A program made the position numbers and the translations under genes. A DNA stretch of 64,000 bases from Acidimicrobiaceae bacterium (lineage in GTDB: Bacteria; Actinomycetota; Acidimicrobiia; Acidimicrobiales; Poriferisodalaceae), in contig JAPOPC010000048.1 of NCBI GenBank assembly GCA_026713105.1, positions 1 through 64,000 on the forward strand, in the 5' to 3' direction. Positions 24,996 through 34,127 of the stretch are shown one piece after another. The notes beneath the pieces were generated by a model. That model ran no database searches and was not told the DNA's origin. It was given only the letters and a program-made list of their open reading frames with translations. Each line of letters begins with the position of its first letter. Position 1 is the first letter of the stretch.

Positions 24996-26120
24996 ATGCC
25001 TCCCCAGCAGATCACGCCGGAATCCTTCCCGTGGCTGGACACCAGCCGGTATTCCTTCTCCCCGGGGATCGACGCTTCGGGTGCCGCGTGGCTGGCGGGG
25101 CAGACTGCGGGCGCGTATGACGCCGAATCGGGCCGGGTCACGGTGCGCGGCGACGGCGCCGAGCAGGCCGACGTGTGCTGGGCCAAGGTGGAGGCCGTGC
25201 TCGACGCAGCGGGCCGCGACATCAGCGACTGCTCGGAGGTCACCGAGTACATCACGGTCGCCGGGGCGCCCGAGCGTGATGCGATAACAGCACAGCGGCC
25301 CCACAGCCTCGGCTCGGCGGTGGGCGGGGTGCGCCCCTCGACGTTCATCGTGGACTCGCTGGTGCGCCCCGACGCGCTGGTCGAGGTGGAGGTGGTGGCC
25401 GGGCAGGTCGACGGCCTGGTCCGTGTGCCGCAGGTGATCCCGGTCGACGACGACGGCAACGTCGTGCTGCCCGGCGACTTCGTCGGCCAGTGTGCATGGG
25501 CGCTCGAAGAGGCCGCACGGCGCCTCGGGCCCCACGGCATGGACCTGTCCAACGTGGTGCGCATCGTGCAGCAGACCACCCCGGCCACCCGGCGCCAGTA
25601 CAACGAGACGGCCCCCGCACGGCGGCGGCTGCTCAGCCCGCAGTTCCCGTCCTCGACGGGGTTGCTGATGAGCGAGCTGCCCCATCCCGATGCGCTCGTC
25701 GCGCTCGATGTGTGGGCGTCTGCGCATGCGAAAACAGTCGTCCCGTATCTGGAAGAGGCCTACTCGTCGCTGACGTTCAGCCCGGCTGTCGAGGCCGGCG
25801 GGCTGCTGTTCATCTCCGGCACCACGGCGTTCAACTTGTCGACGGGCGAGACCGTGGCCGAGGGTGATATCGGCGGACAGGCCGAGTTCGTGTACGGCGA
25901 GATCGCCGCGATCTGCGAGATGGCCGGAACTTCCATCGACAACCTCGTCAAGACCGTCGAGTACGTGACGCCCGACGGCATCGAGGGGTACCGAGCGGTC
26001 GGCGATGTACGCCAGCGGGTGCTCGGCCGGCCGTTCCCCGCTTCGACCGGAGTGGTGGTCGGCGGCTTGCTGAGCCGCCGTTGGCTGATCGAGGTGGAAG
26101 CCATCGTCTCGATGCCCTGA
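24996..26120 (+). CDS. Fused double RidA-family protein
   Basis: 374 residues from the ATG at 24996, with GAGGAG nine bases upstream. Two RidA/YjgF/YER057c-type domains lie in tandem: residues about 10-135 (FSPGIDASGAAWLAGQT, VRPSTFIVDSLVRPDALVEV) and about 245-374 (FSPAVEAGGLLFISGT, FPASTGVVVGGLLSRRWLIEV), joined by a connecting region that keeps a weaker related pattern. RidA enzymes hydrolyse reactive enamines or imines; many paralogues act in degradation pathways. The conserved Arg of true RidA enzymes is not obvious, so the activity may differ. The position inside the acyl-CoA gene set suggests a pathway-specific hydrolase or deaminase. Confidence 0.8.
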   Translation: MPPQQITPESFPWLDTSRYSFSPGIDASGAAWLAGQTAGAYDAESGRVTVRGDGAEQADVCWAKVEAVLDAAGRDISDCSEVTEYITVAGAPERDAITAQRPHSLGSAVGGVRPSTFIVDSLVRPDALVEVEVVAGQVDGLVRVPQVIPVDDDGNVVLPGDFVGQCAWALEEAARRLGPHGMDLSNVVRIVQQTTPATRRQYNETAPARRRLLSPQFPSSTGLLMSELPHPDALVALDVWASAHAKTVVPYLEEAYSSLTFSPAVEAGGLLFISGTTAFNLSTGETVAEGDIGGQAEFVYGEIAAICEMAGTSIDNLVKTVEYVTPDGIEGYRAVGDVRQRVLGRPFPASTGVVVGGLLSRRWLIEVEAIVSMP

Positions 26121-26140
26121 GACCTGGCCCGAGCAGTCTC

Positions 26141-27145
26141 ATGAGCAAGCTGCTGACCGACGAAGTGCGTGCTGCGCTCGGTTCGACGGTGACGTATGCG
26201 GCACCTGAACCGCTGGGCCGAGCCTCGATCCGCTACTTCGCGCTGGCTATCGGCGCCGATCCGCAGCGTTGGCGCGATGAGGCGCCGCCGACGTTGATCT
26301 GCGAGACAGCACAGCTGACAGGTCGTGCTGTTCCCGACCCGAACTCATATCTCGGGCACGTGTGGGAGCTGCCGCTGCCGGTGCCATGCGCCATGTTCCG
26401 CGGCGGCAACGACTACCAGTTCCATCGGCCAGCCCGGTTCGATGACGTCATCGAGACAACGTGGACCTTGACCGATGCGACCGAGCGCCAAGATCGCGCT
26501 GGCGGGTCGTTGCTGTTCGTCACCGCCGAGGCCGCCTACACAGCGAACGGCGGTCTCCTCGCGACGAACACCGAAACAATGATCTTCCGCCCGCTCGGTG
26601 CCGCTCGACCCGAGAGCGATGCTCCCGACGATGCAGCGGAGGCGGAAGCCGCCCACGACCCCGCAGCGAACGCTGTGCCTGCGACGCCGCAGCTCGACGA
26701 CGGCGTCCCCGACGCTGCCGCCCCTGATGCTCGAGAAGCCGTGCCCAGAGCCGCTGTGAGGCCAGGCCGGGCGCTTCGGCCGCTGCGCAGGCGCATCGCG
26801 CTGGCGGACATGGTCGCCTACGGCGCCGCCACCTGGGACTGGCACCGCCTCCATTACGACGAGGCTCACGCCCGCCGGCTGGGAGCGCCGGCACCGGTTG
26901 TCGACGGTCAGATGCTCGGCGCACTGCTGGCCGAGTGCGTCCTGCGAGATGCGGGTGCTGGCGGCCGGCTCGTCCGGCTCGCGTACCGCAATCGTGCACC
27001 GGTGTACGCCGGGGAGACGGTGGTCTGCTCCGGCACGATTGCGACATCAGACGATGCGGGTTTCAGCGTCGACCTGTCGGTCTCGGTCGGCGACCGGGTT
27101 GTCGTGGCTCCGGCCTTCGCCCAGTTGGCCTGGACCTCGGGCTGA
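26141..27145 (+). CDS. MaoC-like (double hotdog) dehydratase
   Basis: 334 residues from the ATG at 26141. The N-terminal half fits the FAS1-like/MaoC N-terminal hotdog (RYFALAIGADPQRW, NDYQFHRPARFDDVIETTW). An acidic, Ala-rich linker of about 60 residues follows. The C-terminal half is a MaoC hotdog with the hydratase motif in TWDWHRLHYDEAHARRLG (catalytic His and Asp) and VVDGQMLGALLAE. It probably hydrates an enoyl-CoA or dehydrates a 3-hydroxyacyl-CoA. The gene starts 20 bases after the RidA gene and 68 bases before the acyl-CoA dehydrogenase, consistent with one operon. Confidence 0.8.
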   Translation: MSKLLTDEVRAALGSTVTYAAPEPLGRASIRYFALAIGADPQRWRDEAPPTLICETAQLTGRAVPDPNSYLGHVWELPLPVPCAMFRGGNDYQFHRPARFDDVIETTWTLTDATERQDRAGGSLLFVTAEAAYTANGGLLATNTETMIFRPLGAARPESDAPDDAAEAEAAHDPAANAVPATPQLDDGVPDAAAPDAREAVPRAAVRPGRALRPLRRRIALADMVAYGAATWDWHRLHYDEAHARRLGAPAPVVDGQMLGALLAECVLRDAGAGGRLVRLAYRNRAPVYAGETVVCSGTIATSDDAGFSVDLSVSVGDRVVVAPAFAQLAWTSG

Positions 27146-27213
27146 CACGGCCCGTACGACGCCAGCCTCCTAGCATCAGGCGCCGACACCGGGCCGAAGC
27201 AAGGGGGCACAAC

Positions 27214-28380
27214 GTGGACTTCTCCATGAGCGACGAGCAGGCGCTGATCGTCGAGACGGTGCAGCGCTTTGTGGAGAGCGAGATCATCCCGCTGGAAGCT
27301 GACCTCGATCCAGACGCCGGCGAGCTGGCGCCCGACGATGCCGCCCGCCTGACGCAGATGACCCGAGACATGGGCTTCTACGGGCTCGACATTCCCGCCG
27401 AGTACGGCGGACCTGGCCTCGACACGACGACGCGAGCACTCATGGCCATCGAGATGTCCAAGCATCGGGCTGGGCTGTACAACCCCTGCTACGGAGTCTT
27501 CGGCGGCGCCGGGCTGGCGCAGTTGTACGAGGCCACCGATGAGCAGAAGGAACGGTGGCTGTACCCCACGCTGCGCGGCGAGAAGATGGGCTGCTTCGCC
27601 CTGACCGAGCCGTCGGGCGGCTCCGACCCCGGTCGGGCCATTCGCACCCGGGGCTTCAAGGACGGCGACGAATGGGTGCTGAACGGCTCGAAGCTGTTCA
27701 TCTCCGGTGCCGACAAGGCCGACTATGCGCTGCTGTTCGCTCGCACATCCGACGATCCGGGGCGCAACGGCGTCACGGCGTTCATCGTCGACACCGACAC
27801 GCCCGGATTCAACGTGCGCCGCGTGGTGCACACGCTGCGGGCGACGCGCTATGCCACCGAGCTGGAGTTCGTCGACATGCGGGTGCCTGAGAGCCACGTG
27901 CTCGGCGAGGTGAACGGGGGATTCGGCATTGCCAACGATCGGCTGAGCCGCCAGCGCATCCCGTACGCCGCGGGCTGCCTTGGGCCGGCGATCATGGCGC
28001 AGGAGATGGCGATCGAATGGGCCCGCAGCCGTGAGACCTTCGGCTCGGTGCTTGCCGAGAAGCAGGCAGTCCAGTGGATGATCGTCGACAACGAGATCGA
28101 CATCCGCCACGGGCGCTGGTGCGTGCTGGAGGCTGCCCAGAAAGCCGACCAAGGCGAGCGGTTCCGCACCGAGGCGGCAATGGCCAAGCTCGTTGCCTCC
28201 GAGGCCGCTGGTCGGGTGGTCGACCGGTGCATCCAGATTCACGGCGGCATCGGCGTCACCAAGGACCTGCCGCTCGAGCGCTGGTACCGGGAGTTGCGGA
28301 TCCGCCGCATCGGCGAAGGCCCCAGCGAGGTGCAGCGTTTGATCATGGCCCGCGACATCCTCGGCGGCAGCTTCAAATGA
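27214..28380 (+). CDS. Acyl-CoA dehydrogenase
   Basis: 388 residues from the GTG at 27214, which has AAGGGGG at good spacing. Family motifs are present: CFALTEPSGGSDPG (FAD/substrate loop), FDxADYALLFART-type strand, IQIHGGIGVTKDLPLERWYREL and EGPSEVQRLIMARDIL, the last containing the usual catalytic-region Glu residues. The enzyme oxidises an acyl-CoA to the 2,3-enoyl-CoA with FAD and would need an electron-transfer flavoprotein encoded elsewhere. The stop overlaps the next start by ATGA, so it is coupled to the CoA transferase. Together with the hydratase genes it suggests degradation of a carboxylic acid activated by CoA transfer. Confidence 0.92.
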   Translation: MDFSMSDEQALIVETVQRFVESEIIPLEADLDPDAGELAPDDAARLTQMTRDMGFYGLDIPAEYGGPGLDTTTRALMAIEMSKHRAGLYNPCYGVFGGAGLAQLYEATDEQKERWLYPTLRGEKMGCFALTEPSGGSDPGRAIRTRGFKDGDEWVLNGSKLFISGADKADYALLFARTSDDPGRNGVTAFIVDTDTPGFNVRRVVHTLRATRYATELEFVDMRVPESHVLGEVNGGFGIANDRLSRQRIPYAAGCLGPAIMAQEMAIEWARSRETFGSVLAEKQAVQWMIVDNEIDIRHGRWCVLEAAQKADQGERFRTEAAMAKLVASEAAGRVVDRCIQIHGGIGVTKDLPLERWYRELRIRRIGEGPSEVQRLIMARDILGGSFK

Positions 28381-29585
28381 GCGAATCGGACACCGAGATC
28401 GGCCCGCCGGCCCGTCCGCTGCCGCTCGACGGCGTGGTCGTGCTGGACCTCGGACAGATCTACCAAGGTCCCTACGCCGGGCTGCTGCTGGCATATTCGG
28501 GAGCACGGGTCATCAAGGTGGAGCATCCCCGGGGCGAGGCGCTGCGCGCCCACAGCCACCAGCTCCCCTACGCCATGCTCAACTCGTCGAAAGAGACCGT
28601 GTCGCTGGATCTCAAGTCGCCGCGCGGCCGGGAGCTGTTCATTCAGCTAGCCGGCGGTGCCGATGCGGTGCTGTGCAACTTTGCACCCGGGGTGCCCGAA
28701 CGGCTCGGGATAGACGCCGAAACACTCTGGCAGACGAACCCCAAGCTGGTATACGCCCAGGCCAGCGGCTATGGCCTCGACGGCCCCGACGCTCAGCGAA
28801 CTGCCATGGACGTCACCGTTCAGGCGCACATGGGTGTCATGAGCATCAACGGTTTCCCGGACCGTCCGCCAGTGAAGTCAGGGGCGCCGTTCATCGACTT
28901 TCTCGGCGGCACCCACCTGTACGGCGCCGTGGTGACAGCGCTGTTCGAAGCGCAGCGGACGGGCCGCGGTCGACTGGTCTCGACATCGATGGCGGAGGCT
29001 GCGTATTACACGCTCACCACCTCACTGCAGGCATGGCAGATGCATGGCGCGACCGGACGCATGGGCAACCGCAACGCCGCCATGAGCGTCTCGCCGTCGA
29101 ATGTGTACCGGTGCAGCGATGGGCACATTGCGCTGATCGCTGCGATGAACTCGCACTGGCGTGCGGTGCTGGAGGTGATTGGCCGTGCCGACCTGCTCGG
29201 CGACGAACGCCTGCGCAACAACGCCGGGCGCTGCGAGCACATGGACGAGGTGGACGAGCTCGTGACGGCGTGGACGACGGGGCGCACCCGAGCCGAGGCG
29301 GCCGCGGCGCTGTCGGCGGCGGGCGTGCCGGTGGCGGAGGTCCGCGAGGTCACCGATGTCGTGCACGACGGTCACATGATCGACCGCGGGTTCCTTCAGT
29401 GGACCGAGTTGGACGGCTTGGGCGAGATCCCGCTGGCGCACAGCCCGCTGCGCTGGCACGGCTCGGACATGCGCGAGCTGGAGCCGTACCGGCCCGTCGG
29501 CGCCGACAACGCGGCCGTTTACAGCGAGTTCTGCGGGCTGGCAGCCGACGACCTGGCCACGCTGGCAGCCGAGCGCATCATCTGA
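28377..29585 (+). CDS. Class III (CaiB/BaiF) CoA transferase
   Basis: 402 residues; start overlaps the previous stop. Family motifs include VLDLGQIYQGPYAGLLLAYSG, GARVIKVEHPRG, NSSKETVSLDLKSPRG, and the catalytic Asp in TAMDVTVQAHMG. The enzyme moves CoA between carboxylic acids without ATP, and here probably activates the substrate for the acyl-CoA dehydrogenase encoded just upstream. Length is normal. The nature of the acid cannot be told from sequence. Confidence 0.92.
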   Translation: MSESDTEIGPPARPLPLDGVVVLDLGQIYQGPYAGLLLAYSGARVIKVEHPRGEALRAHSHQLPYAMLNSSKETVSLDLKSPRGRELFIQLAGGADAVLCNFAPGVPERLGIDAETLWQTNPKLVYAQASGYGLDGPDAQRTAMDVTVQAHMGVMSINGFPDRPPVKSGAPFIDFLGGTHLYGAVVTALFEAQRTGRGRLVSTSMAEAAYYTLTTSLQAWQMHGATGRMGNRNAAMSVSPSNVYRCSDGHIALIAAMNSHWRAVLEVIGRADLLGDERLRNNAGRCEHMDEVDELVTAWTTGRTRAEAAAALSAAGVPVAEVREVTDVVHDGHMIDRGFLQWTELDGLGEIPLAHSPLRWHGSDMRELEPYRPVGADNAAVYSEFCGLAADDLATLAAERII

Positions 29586-29619
29586 GCCGCCGAGGTCACC
29601 GCACGTCAGTGTGCGGCAA

Positions 29620-29955
29620 TCAGGCGGGGGAGAGGCGACCGACTCGCTGGGATTGGTCGCGCTGCGGCTCGGGAAGCTCGCCGTGGTCGGCGAGGTGCAG
29701 CATCAGCAACTCGTCCCAGCGGCTGCGGTAGTTCGAGGTGAGCTCGCAGCGGAACTGCGCGGCCGCGGGGCCGAGCTGTTCGATTTCCCGCCGCAGCGCA
29801 GACTGCATGCCGAATGGTTCACGGGCGCCGGCGTAGCCGACCGACAGCACGGTGCCATCCGAATCGGCCACGTGGTACACGCCAAGCTGGGACGGCAGCG
29901 CTTCGATTGCCGCGTCGTCGAGCAGTTGCCAGGGCTTGTCGAGCCGGATTCCCAT
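29620..29955 (-). CDS. Small protein with GIY-YIG-like N-terminal pattern
   Basis: 111 residues. The segment QLGVYHVADSDGTVLSVGYAG followed by ALRREIEQLG resembles the strand-strand-helix start of GIY-YIG nucleases, but the second Tyr motif is altered (SVGYAG) and the usual Arg and Glu are not clear. It may be a degenerate, non-catalytic member. It is convergent with the CoA transferase gene and read from the same strand as the amidohydrolase, starting 36 bases after it, so the two may be co-transcribed. Function is unknown. Confidence 0.6.
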   Translation of the reverse strand: MGIRLDKPWQLLDDAAIEALPSQLGVYHVADSDGTVLSVGYAGAREPFGMQSALRREIEQLGPAAAQFRCELTSNYRSRWDELLMLHLADHGELPEPQRDQSQRVGRLSPA

Positions 29956-29991
29956 GCCTGAGCCTTGCGTGGTGTGCCGATTGTCCGGTCG

Positions 29992-31170
29992 CTAGGCCGC
30001 GGCCGCGGGGACGTACGCCGCCGTGCCCATCAGGTCTTCGAAATTCAGCCGGAAGAACCGCTCCTGCACGTCGGCGGGCAGGTGCTCCACCTCGCGGTCG
30101 AAGCGCCTCAGCGGGTTGCGGCCGCCCTCCACGTGGGGATAGTCGGAGCTGAACATGCAGATCTCCGGTGCGGTGTTCTCGATGATCCAGCCAGTCGGCT
30201 CGGTGGGATAGGGGGTGACTCGGACCTGGCGGTGCACGTACTGCGAGGGGCGCAGGCTGAGATTGCCGAGCCGCTGCTCGTGGCGCTCGAACGCATCGAA
30301 CGCGGCTTCGAGCTGGCGCATGAATCCCGGCAGCCACACCGCTCCCAGTTCGATCACGCCGATTTTCAGCTCGGGAAATCGCTCGAGCACGCCGTCGAAG
30401 ATCAGCATCGAGAGCGCCTGCAGCGGTGCGGCGGAGATGGCCATGTACGACACGGAGCGGAAGTTCTCGCCGCCGCCGTGAAAGTCGGGCTCGGGCGGCA
30501 GGCCGTTGTTGCGATGCTGAGGCGGCATCACCAGATCGGGCGTGGCCATGTGCATCACGACGGGAATGCCGGCCTCCTGGGCGGCTGCCCAGACGGGGTC
30601 GAAGCCGACGTGACTGTGGGCGTGGAGCTTCGGCATGCGGTTGGGGATGAGCAGCGCCGCTGCGCCGTCGTCGATGGCTTGGCGGGCGTGCGGGCCGGCG
30701 TGTTCGATCGACTGGAGCGGTACCGAGCACACCGGCAGCAGCCGCGGATCGACTGAGCAGAATGCGATCTGGGCTCGGTTCGCCGCCGTTGCCGTCGCGT
30801 AGGTGAGATCGGGTTCGGCGGTGTGCTCCATCTCCTCGATCAGCGTGTTGGGCATGGAGGGGAAGATGAGCTGGCTGGAGAAGCCCAGGTCGTCGAGGGC
30901 TTGGGAGCGGTCAGCGGGATCCCAGGCGCCAGGCGCGATGTAGTTCTTGCGAAGCATCACCTCTGCGGCGGCGCCGGCACGGAACTCCGGGTCGGCCTGG
31001 CGAGCCCTGGCCTGCTCAATGTCGGCGAACACCTTGTCGTTGTCTCCGATGGAGAAGTGGTCGAGCGCGTACCGCGCCACCTCAGCGGAAGCGAACGGCT
31101 CCAACCACTCCGGCGGCTCCATGGTGTGCGCGTCCGCATCGTGGATGATCCTGTCCTCGACGTAGGCCAT
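29992..31170 (-). CDS. Amidohydrolase family (Amidohydro_2) protein
   Basis: 392 residues from the ATG at 31170, with AGGGGA upstream. The metal-dependent TIM barrel shows IHDADAHTMEPPEWL at the N-terminus, HMATPDLVM in the middle and MFSSDYPHVEGGRNPL near the C-terminus, all typical of the subfamily related to aminocarboxymuconate-semialdehyde decarboxylase. Members hydrolyse or decarboxylate small organic acids using a Zn or Mn ion. The gene lies beside the acyl-CoA cluster on the other strand and may process an upstream intermediate of the same pathway; this is inference. Confidence 0.85.
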   Translation of the reverse strand: MAYVEDRIIHDADAHTMEPPEWLEPFASAEVARYALDHFSIGDNDKVFADIEQARARQADPEFRAGAAAEVMLRKNYIAPGAWDPADRSQALDDLGFSSQLIFPSMPNTLIEEMEHTAEPDLTYATATAANRAQIAFCSVDPRLLPVCSVPLQSIEHAGPHARQAIDDGAAALLIPNRMPKLHAHSHVGFDPVWAAAQEAGIPVVMHMATPDLVMPPQHRNNGLPPEPDFHGGGENFRSVSYMAISAAPLQALSMLIFDGVLERFPELKIGVIELGAVWLPGFMRQLEAAFDAFERHEQRLGNLSLRPSQYVHRQVRVTPYPTEPTGWIIENTAPEICMFSSDYPHVEGGRNPLRRFDREVEHLPADVQERFFRLNFEDLMGTAAYVPAAAA

Positions 31171-31426
31171 GCCGATCCCCTTGATGTCCTTGCGGCGCAT
31201 TCAACGATACCGCTCCCGCCCCATACGCTTCCCGGCCGAGACCGGCAGGGCTGACGCGCACCCAGCATCACGGTGGTCGAGCATGACGACTGGCAAAAGG
31301 CCGCCCGTTGGTGCAGCGTTGCACTCGGGGATTGCACAGAATGCACTGTGAGAGTCGAAAACGGCTCGTGAGGTTTCGGAGCGCTTGCATAGGCTCGCGG
31401 CGCGTGGTGGAGGTGCCTTCGCGAGC

Positions 31427-31810
31427 ATGATCGAATTCGTTGTTCTTGGAACGCCGAGGAGACACCAGGCACGTTCGAGACCACGGTGGCAGTCGACTGT
31501 GAAGGACGCCGTTCCCGCACATGTCGGTGTTCTCGCCGGAGCCTTGCGGCTGCGCATCGATTTCTTCTTCGCGGATACAACCGAGTTGGACGCCGACAAC
31601 ATCCTCAAGCCAATCCAAGACGCACTTGAAGGCGTCGTCTATGACGACGACGAGCATGTCGTGGATGTCTGTTCCCGAAAGATCGACCGACAGCATCTGC
31701 CGCCGATGATCAACCCGTCGACGACGTTGAGCCATGCGCTCGCGACACTGCCAGGAGACTTCGTGTACATCCGTGTCGCCGCGGCCCAACGGGAAGTGAC
31801 ATTCTCATGA
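31427..31810 (+). CDS. RusA-like Holliday-junction resolvase
   Basis: 127 residues from the ATG at 31427; GGAGGT lies about 12 bases upstream. The family signature is clear: LDADNILKPIQDALEGVVYDDDEHVVD, written here as DADNILKPIQDAL and VVYDDDEHVVD, containing the catalytic aspartates that bind Mg. RusA cuts four-way DNA junctions and is normally carried by phages or prophages. No other phage gene is nearby. The stop overlaps the start of the next gene by ATGA, so it is translationally coupled to the nuclease-HEPN protein, which is an unusual partner. Confidence 0.85.
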   Translation: MIEFVVLGTPRRHQARSRPRWQSTVKDAVPAHVGVLAGALRLRIDFFFADTTELDADNILKPIQDALEGVVYDDDEHVVDVCSRKIDRQHLPPMINPSTTLSHALATLPGDFVYIRVAAAQREVTFS

Positions 31811-32667
31811 CCATGACAGGCGAGGCCCACGCGGCGCTGCTCGACGCCAAGAAAAAGTACGAGGCCGAGGGCTACGTAGTCAGCCTGTCCGAGAGGCTGC
31901 CGAAACCATTCGACGCGTTCACAGCGGATGCCATCGCTCGACGAGGCGACGACATCGTGGTGGTGGAGGTCAAGTCGGCGAACATGAGCGACTGGTCACG
32001 CGAGCGGTTCGAGGAACTCACAGAGATTCTGAGGGCCGAATGCGGATGGCGTCTCGACATCATCACCTATGAACGCGAGCCATCCCCGCCGACGCCGGAT
32101 CTGAAGCTCGTGGACCGACGAGCGCGTGATGCGCGGCAGCTTGCCGAGGCTTCACCCGAAGCCGCCTGCCTGTTGCTCTGGTCAGCAATCGAGGTTGCCT
32201 TGCTCTGGGAAGCCGGGAGGCGAGACGTCTCGCCAACGCGATTGCTGCCGCCTCGCACCTTCATCAAGCAACTCACCATCGACGGCGTGCTCAGCGACAA
32301 CCAATCGTTAGAACTCAGGGACTTCGCGATTCGTCGCGATGCCATTGCGCACGGACTGCCCGCCGACCCGCCTGGTCCCAATCAGCTTGATTGGCTGTGT
32401 CGTTTCGTCATCGCTGCTGCGGATGGCCGACACGCCGACCTGCACGACATGGTGGAGTGGTTTCGCGCCAACTATTCCTCGCCGGAAGACGCTGGGGTGC
32501 CCTACGTCAGCGATCTCGATGGCTATCTGTGGGACGACAACGGTCCTTACGACGCCGAGGATGTCCTTCGGGACCAATTCGAAGATGCGCTCGATGCTGA
32601 CATTCGCGAGGCAGTGCAGTCCATTGAACGCGACGGGATCGAATGGGCGCGACGAGACCCGCCGTGA
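31807..32667 (+). CDS. PD-(D/E)XK nuclease-like and HEPN domain fusion
   Basis: 286 residues. The N-terminal 90 residues have a restriction-endonuclease-like pattern: an Asp at 36 or 41 (PFDAFTAD), then GDDIVVVEVKS with E54 and K56. Residues about 105-215 are helical (EAACLLLWSAIEVALLWEA) and contain RRDAIAHG, where R177 and H182 give the R-x4-H motif of HEPN RNases. The last 70 residues are acidic. A DNA-nuclease-like and an RNA-nuclease-like domain in one chain suggest a defence or toxin role, with the coupled RusA-like protein as partner. The exact family was not identified. The gene ends 85 bases from a convergent Fic gene. Confidence 0.65.
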   Translation: MTMTGEAHAALLDAKKKYEAEGYVVSLSERLPKPFDAFTADAIARRGDDIVVVEVKSANMSDWSRERFEELTEILRAECGWRLDIITYEREPSPPTPDLKLVDRRARDARQLAEASPEAACLLLWSAIEVALLWEAGRRDVSPTRLLPPRTFIKQLTIDGVLSDNQSLELRDFAIRRDAIAHGLPADPPGPNQLDWLCRFVIAAADGRHADLHDMVEWFRANYSSPEDAGVPYVSDLDGYLWDDNGPYDAEDVLRDQFEDALDADIREAVQSIERDGIEWARRDPP

Positions 32668-32752
32668 GGCCGCTACACCGCGTCGAAGCGATCCCGGGCC
32701 GAGATCGGCCGTGACCAGCCGATCGCAGACGGCCTGAACTGTGCGCCGTCGA

Positions 32753-33949
32753 TCAGGTCGATGCGGGCAGCAGGAAGGCCGACATGAGATCGATACGGGG
32801 ACGCACTCCGCCGCCGTCGACCTCGACCAGGCCCGCGTTCTCGAGGCGGTTCAGGTCACGGGCCAACGTGCGCGGACCCGTGCGTGCATACATCTGTGCA
32901 AGTCGGGGTGTGAGTCCCGCCAGGTCCGACTTCGCGACCGATGTGTCCGGCCGCAGTGCCATGACGAGTGCGTGCTGGCGTTCCGAAGCGGGGCTCGTCG
33001 GGAACTTCGACATGGTCTCGGCGACGAAGCTCTGCCACGCGAGGCGGAGATGCTGCGTCCGCACAGCCGCAGAGTGATCAACGAGACCGTCGACGAGGCC
33101 CTCTATTCCGTAGGTCAAGAAGCCGAGGACATCTCGTTCGCGACTGGCCGCAGCAAGGCGTGCGTAATACCGGTCGCGGGTGAGGTTGAAATGGTTCGCC
33201 ATCAGGTTCGCCGCCGCCAGCGGGACCATGCCCGACCGGGCCAGGATGAGGTACTCGAGCAACCTGGCCGTGCGTCCGTTTCCGTCAGCGAACGGGTGGA
33301 TCCATGCGATGTACAGGTGTGCGAGCAAGGCGCTCATGACGCTGAGTGCGAAGGCATCGCGCTGTTCGTCCACATGTCCGGGCTGAGGTCGAAAGTTCTC
33401 CCCGTCGAGCCACTCGGCCAACTGTTCGAGCAAGTACTCGCAGTCGCGTGCGGGAGGGCCGACATACGGCCCGACGACCACTGAATGGGTGCGAATGGCA
33501 CCCGGCGAAGATTCTGCATCGGGGTCGACGCCTTCGAGCACCCACCGGTTCATCTCGCAGATCAACCCGGCACTGAGTCGGAGACCGCCGTCTTCCATCA
33601 CGAGTTCGTCGAGCCGGCCGAACGCTTCGAGGACGTTGCGGACCTCGCGCTCCTGATAGGCGCGGGATTGGGGTGCCGAGAATGTGCCGACGCGAATGCT
33701 CTCGACTTGTTCAACCGTCAGCGTGTTGCCTTCGATGGCAACGGTTGCGTGGGCTCCGCGTACGAGTGCATGTTGGTGAAGCGCATCTGCGACGGCTGGC
33801 GTGAGCGGTGTTCCTGACAACTCGGCGCAGAGCGCGTAGGCCTCACCGACTTTCATCCACGATCGGGCGCCGAGGCGGCCCGCAACTCCCGCGTCGAAGT
33901 CGATCCACGGATGCGTGCTGAGGTATTCGCGGTCTGTGTGTGCGCTCAT
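32753..33949 (-). CDS. Fic-domain protein (AMP-transferase type) with built-in inhibitory motif
   Basis: 398 residues from the ATG at 33949. The Fic core has HPFADGNGRTAR (residues 218-229), matching HPFx(D/N)GNGRxxR with catalytic His218. Upstream, TVAIEGN (69-75) matches the inhibitory (S/T)xxxE(G/N) helix, making this a class II enzyme that is self-inhibited by Glu73 competing for the ATP gamma-phosphate. The C-terminal about 90 residues form a winged-helix domain (LTPRLAQMYARTGPRTLARDLNRL). Such proteins transfer AMP to target proteins or act as regulators. The target is unknown. It is convergent with the nuclease-HEPN gene. Confidence 0.9.
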   Translation of the reverse strand: MSAHTDREYLSTHPWIDFDAGVAGRLGARSWMKVGEAYALCAELSGTPLTPAVADALHQHALVRGAHATVAIEGNTLTVEQVESIRVGTFSAPQSRAYQEREVRNVLEAFGRLDELVMEDGGLRLSAGLICEMNRWVLEGVDPDAESSPGAIRTHSVVVGPYVGPPARDCEYLLEQLAEWLDGENFRPQPGHVDEQRDAFALSVMSALLAHLYIAWIHPFADGNGRTARLLEYLILARSGMVPLAAANLMANHFNLTRDRYYARLAAASRERDVLGFLTYGIEGLVDGLVDHSAAVRTQHLRLAWQSFVAETMSKFPTSPASERQHALVMALRPDTSVAKSDLAGLTPRLAQMYARTGPRTLARDLNRLENAGLVEVDGGGVRPRIDLMSAFLLPAST

Positions 33950-34127
33950 TGTCACAGCTAATGCCAAAGTCGTGTCGGTTCGATGGCTGTCATAACCGCA
34001 GTGTAATCAGGTATTAGGCACTATTGACCCTGTAAATTGACATGTATGGTGTCGGCTTGGATGTCGGCTGTTGCGACCATTCTTGGCGTGTGCGTTTGAG
34101 AGCGGTGGCGCTAGGAGCGAGCCGCAG

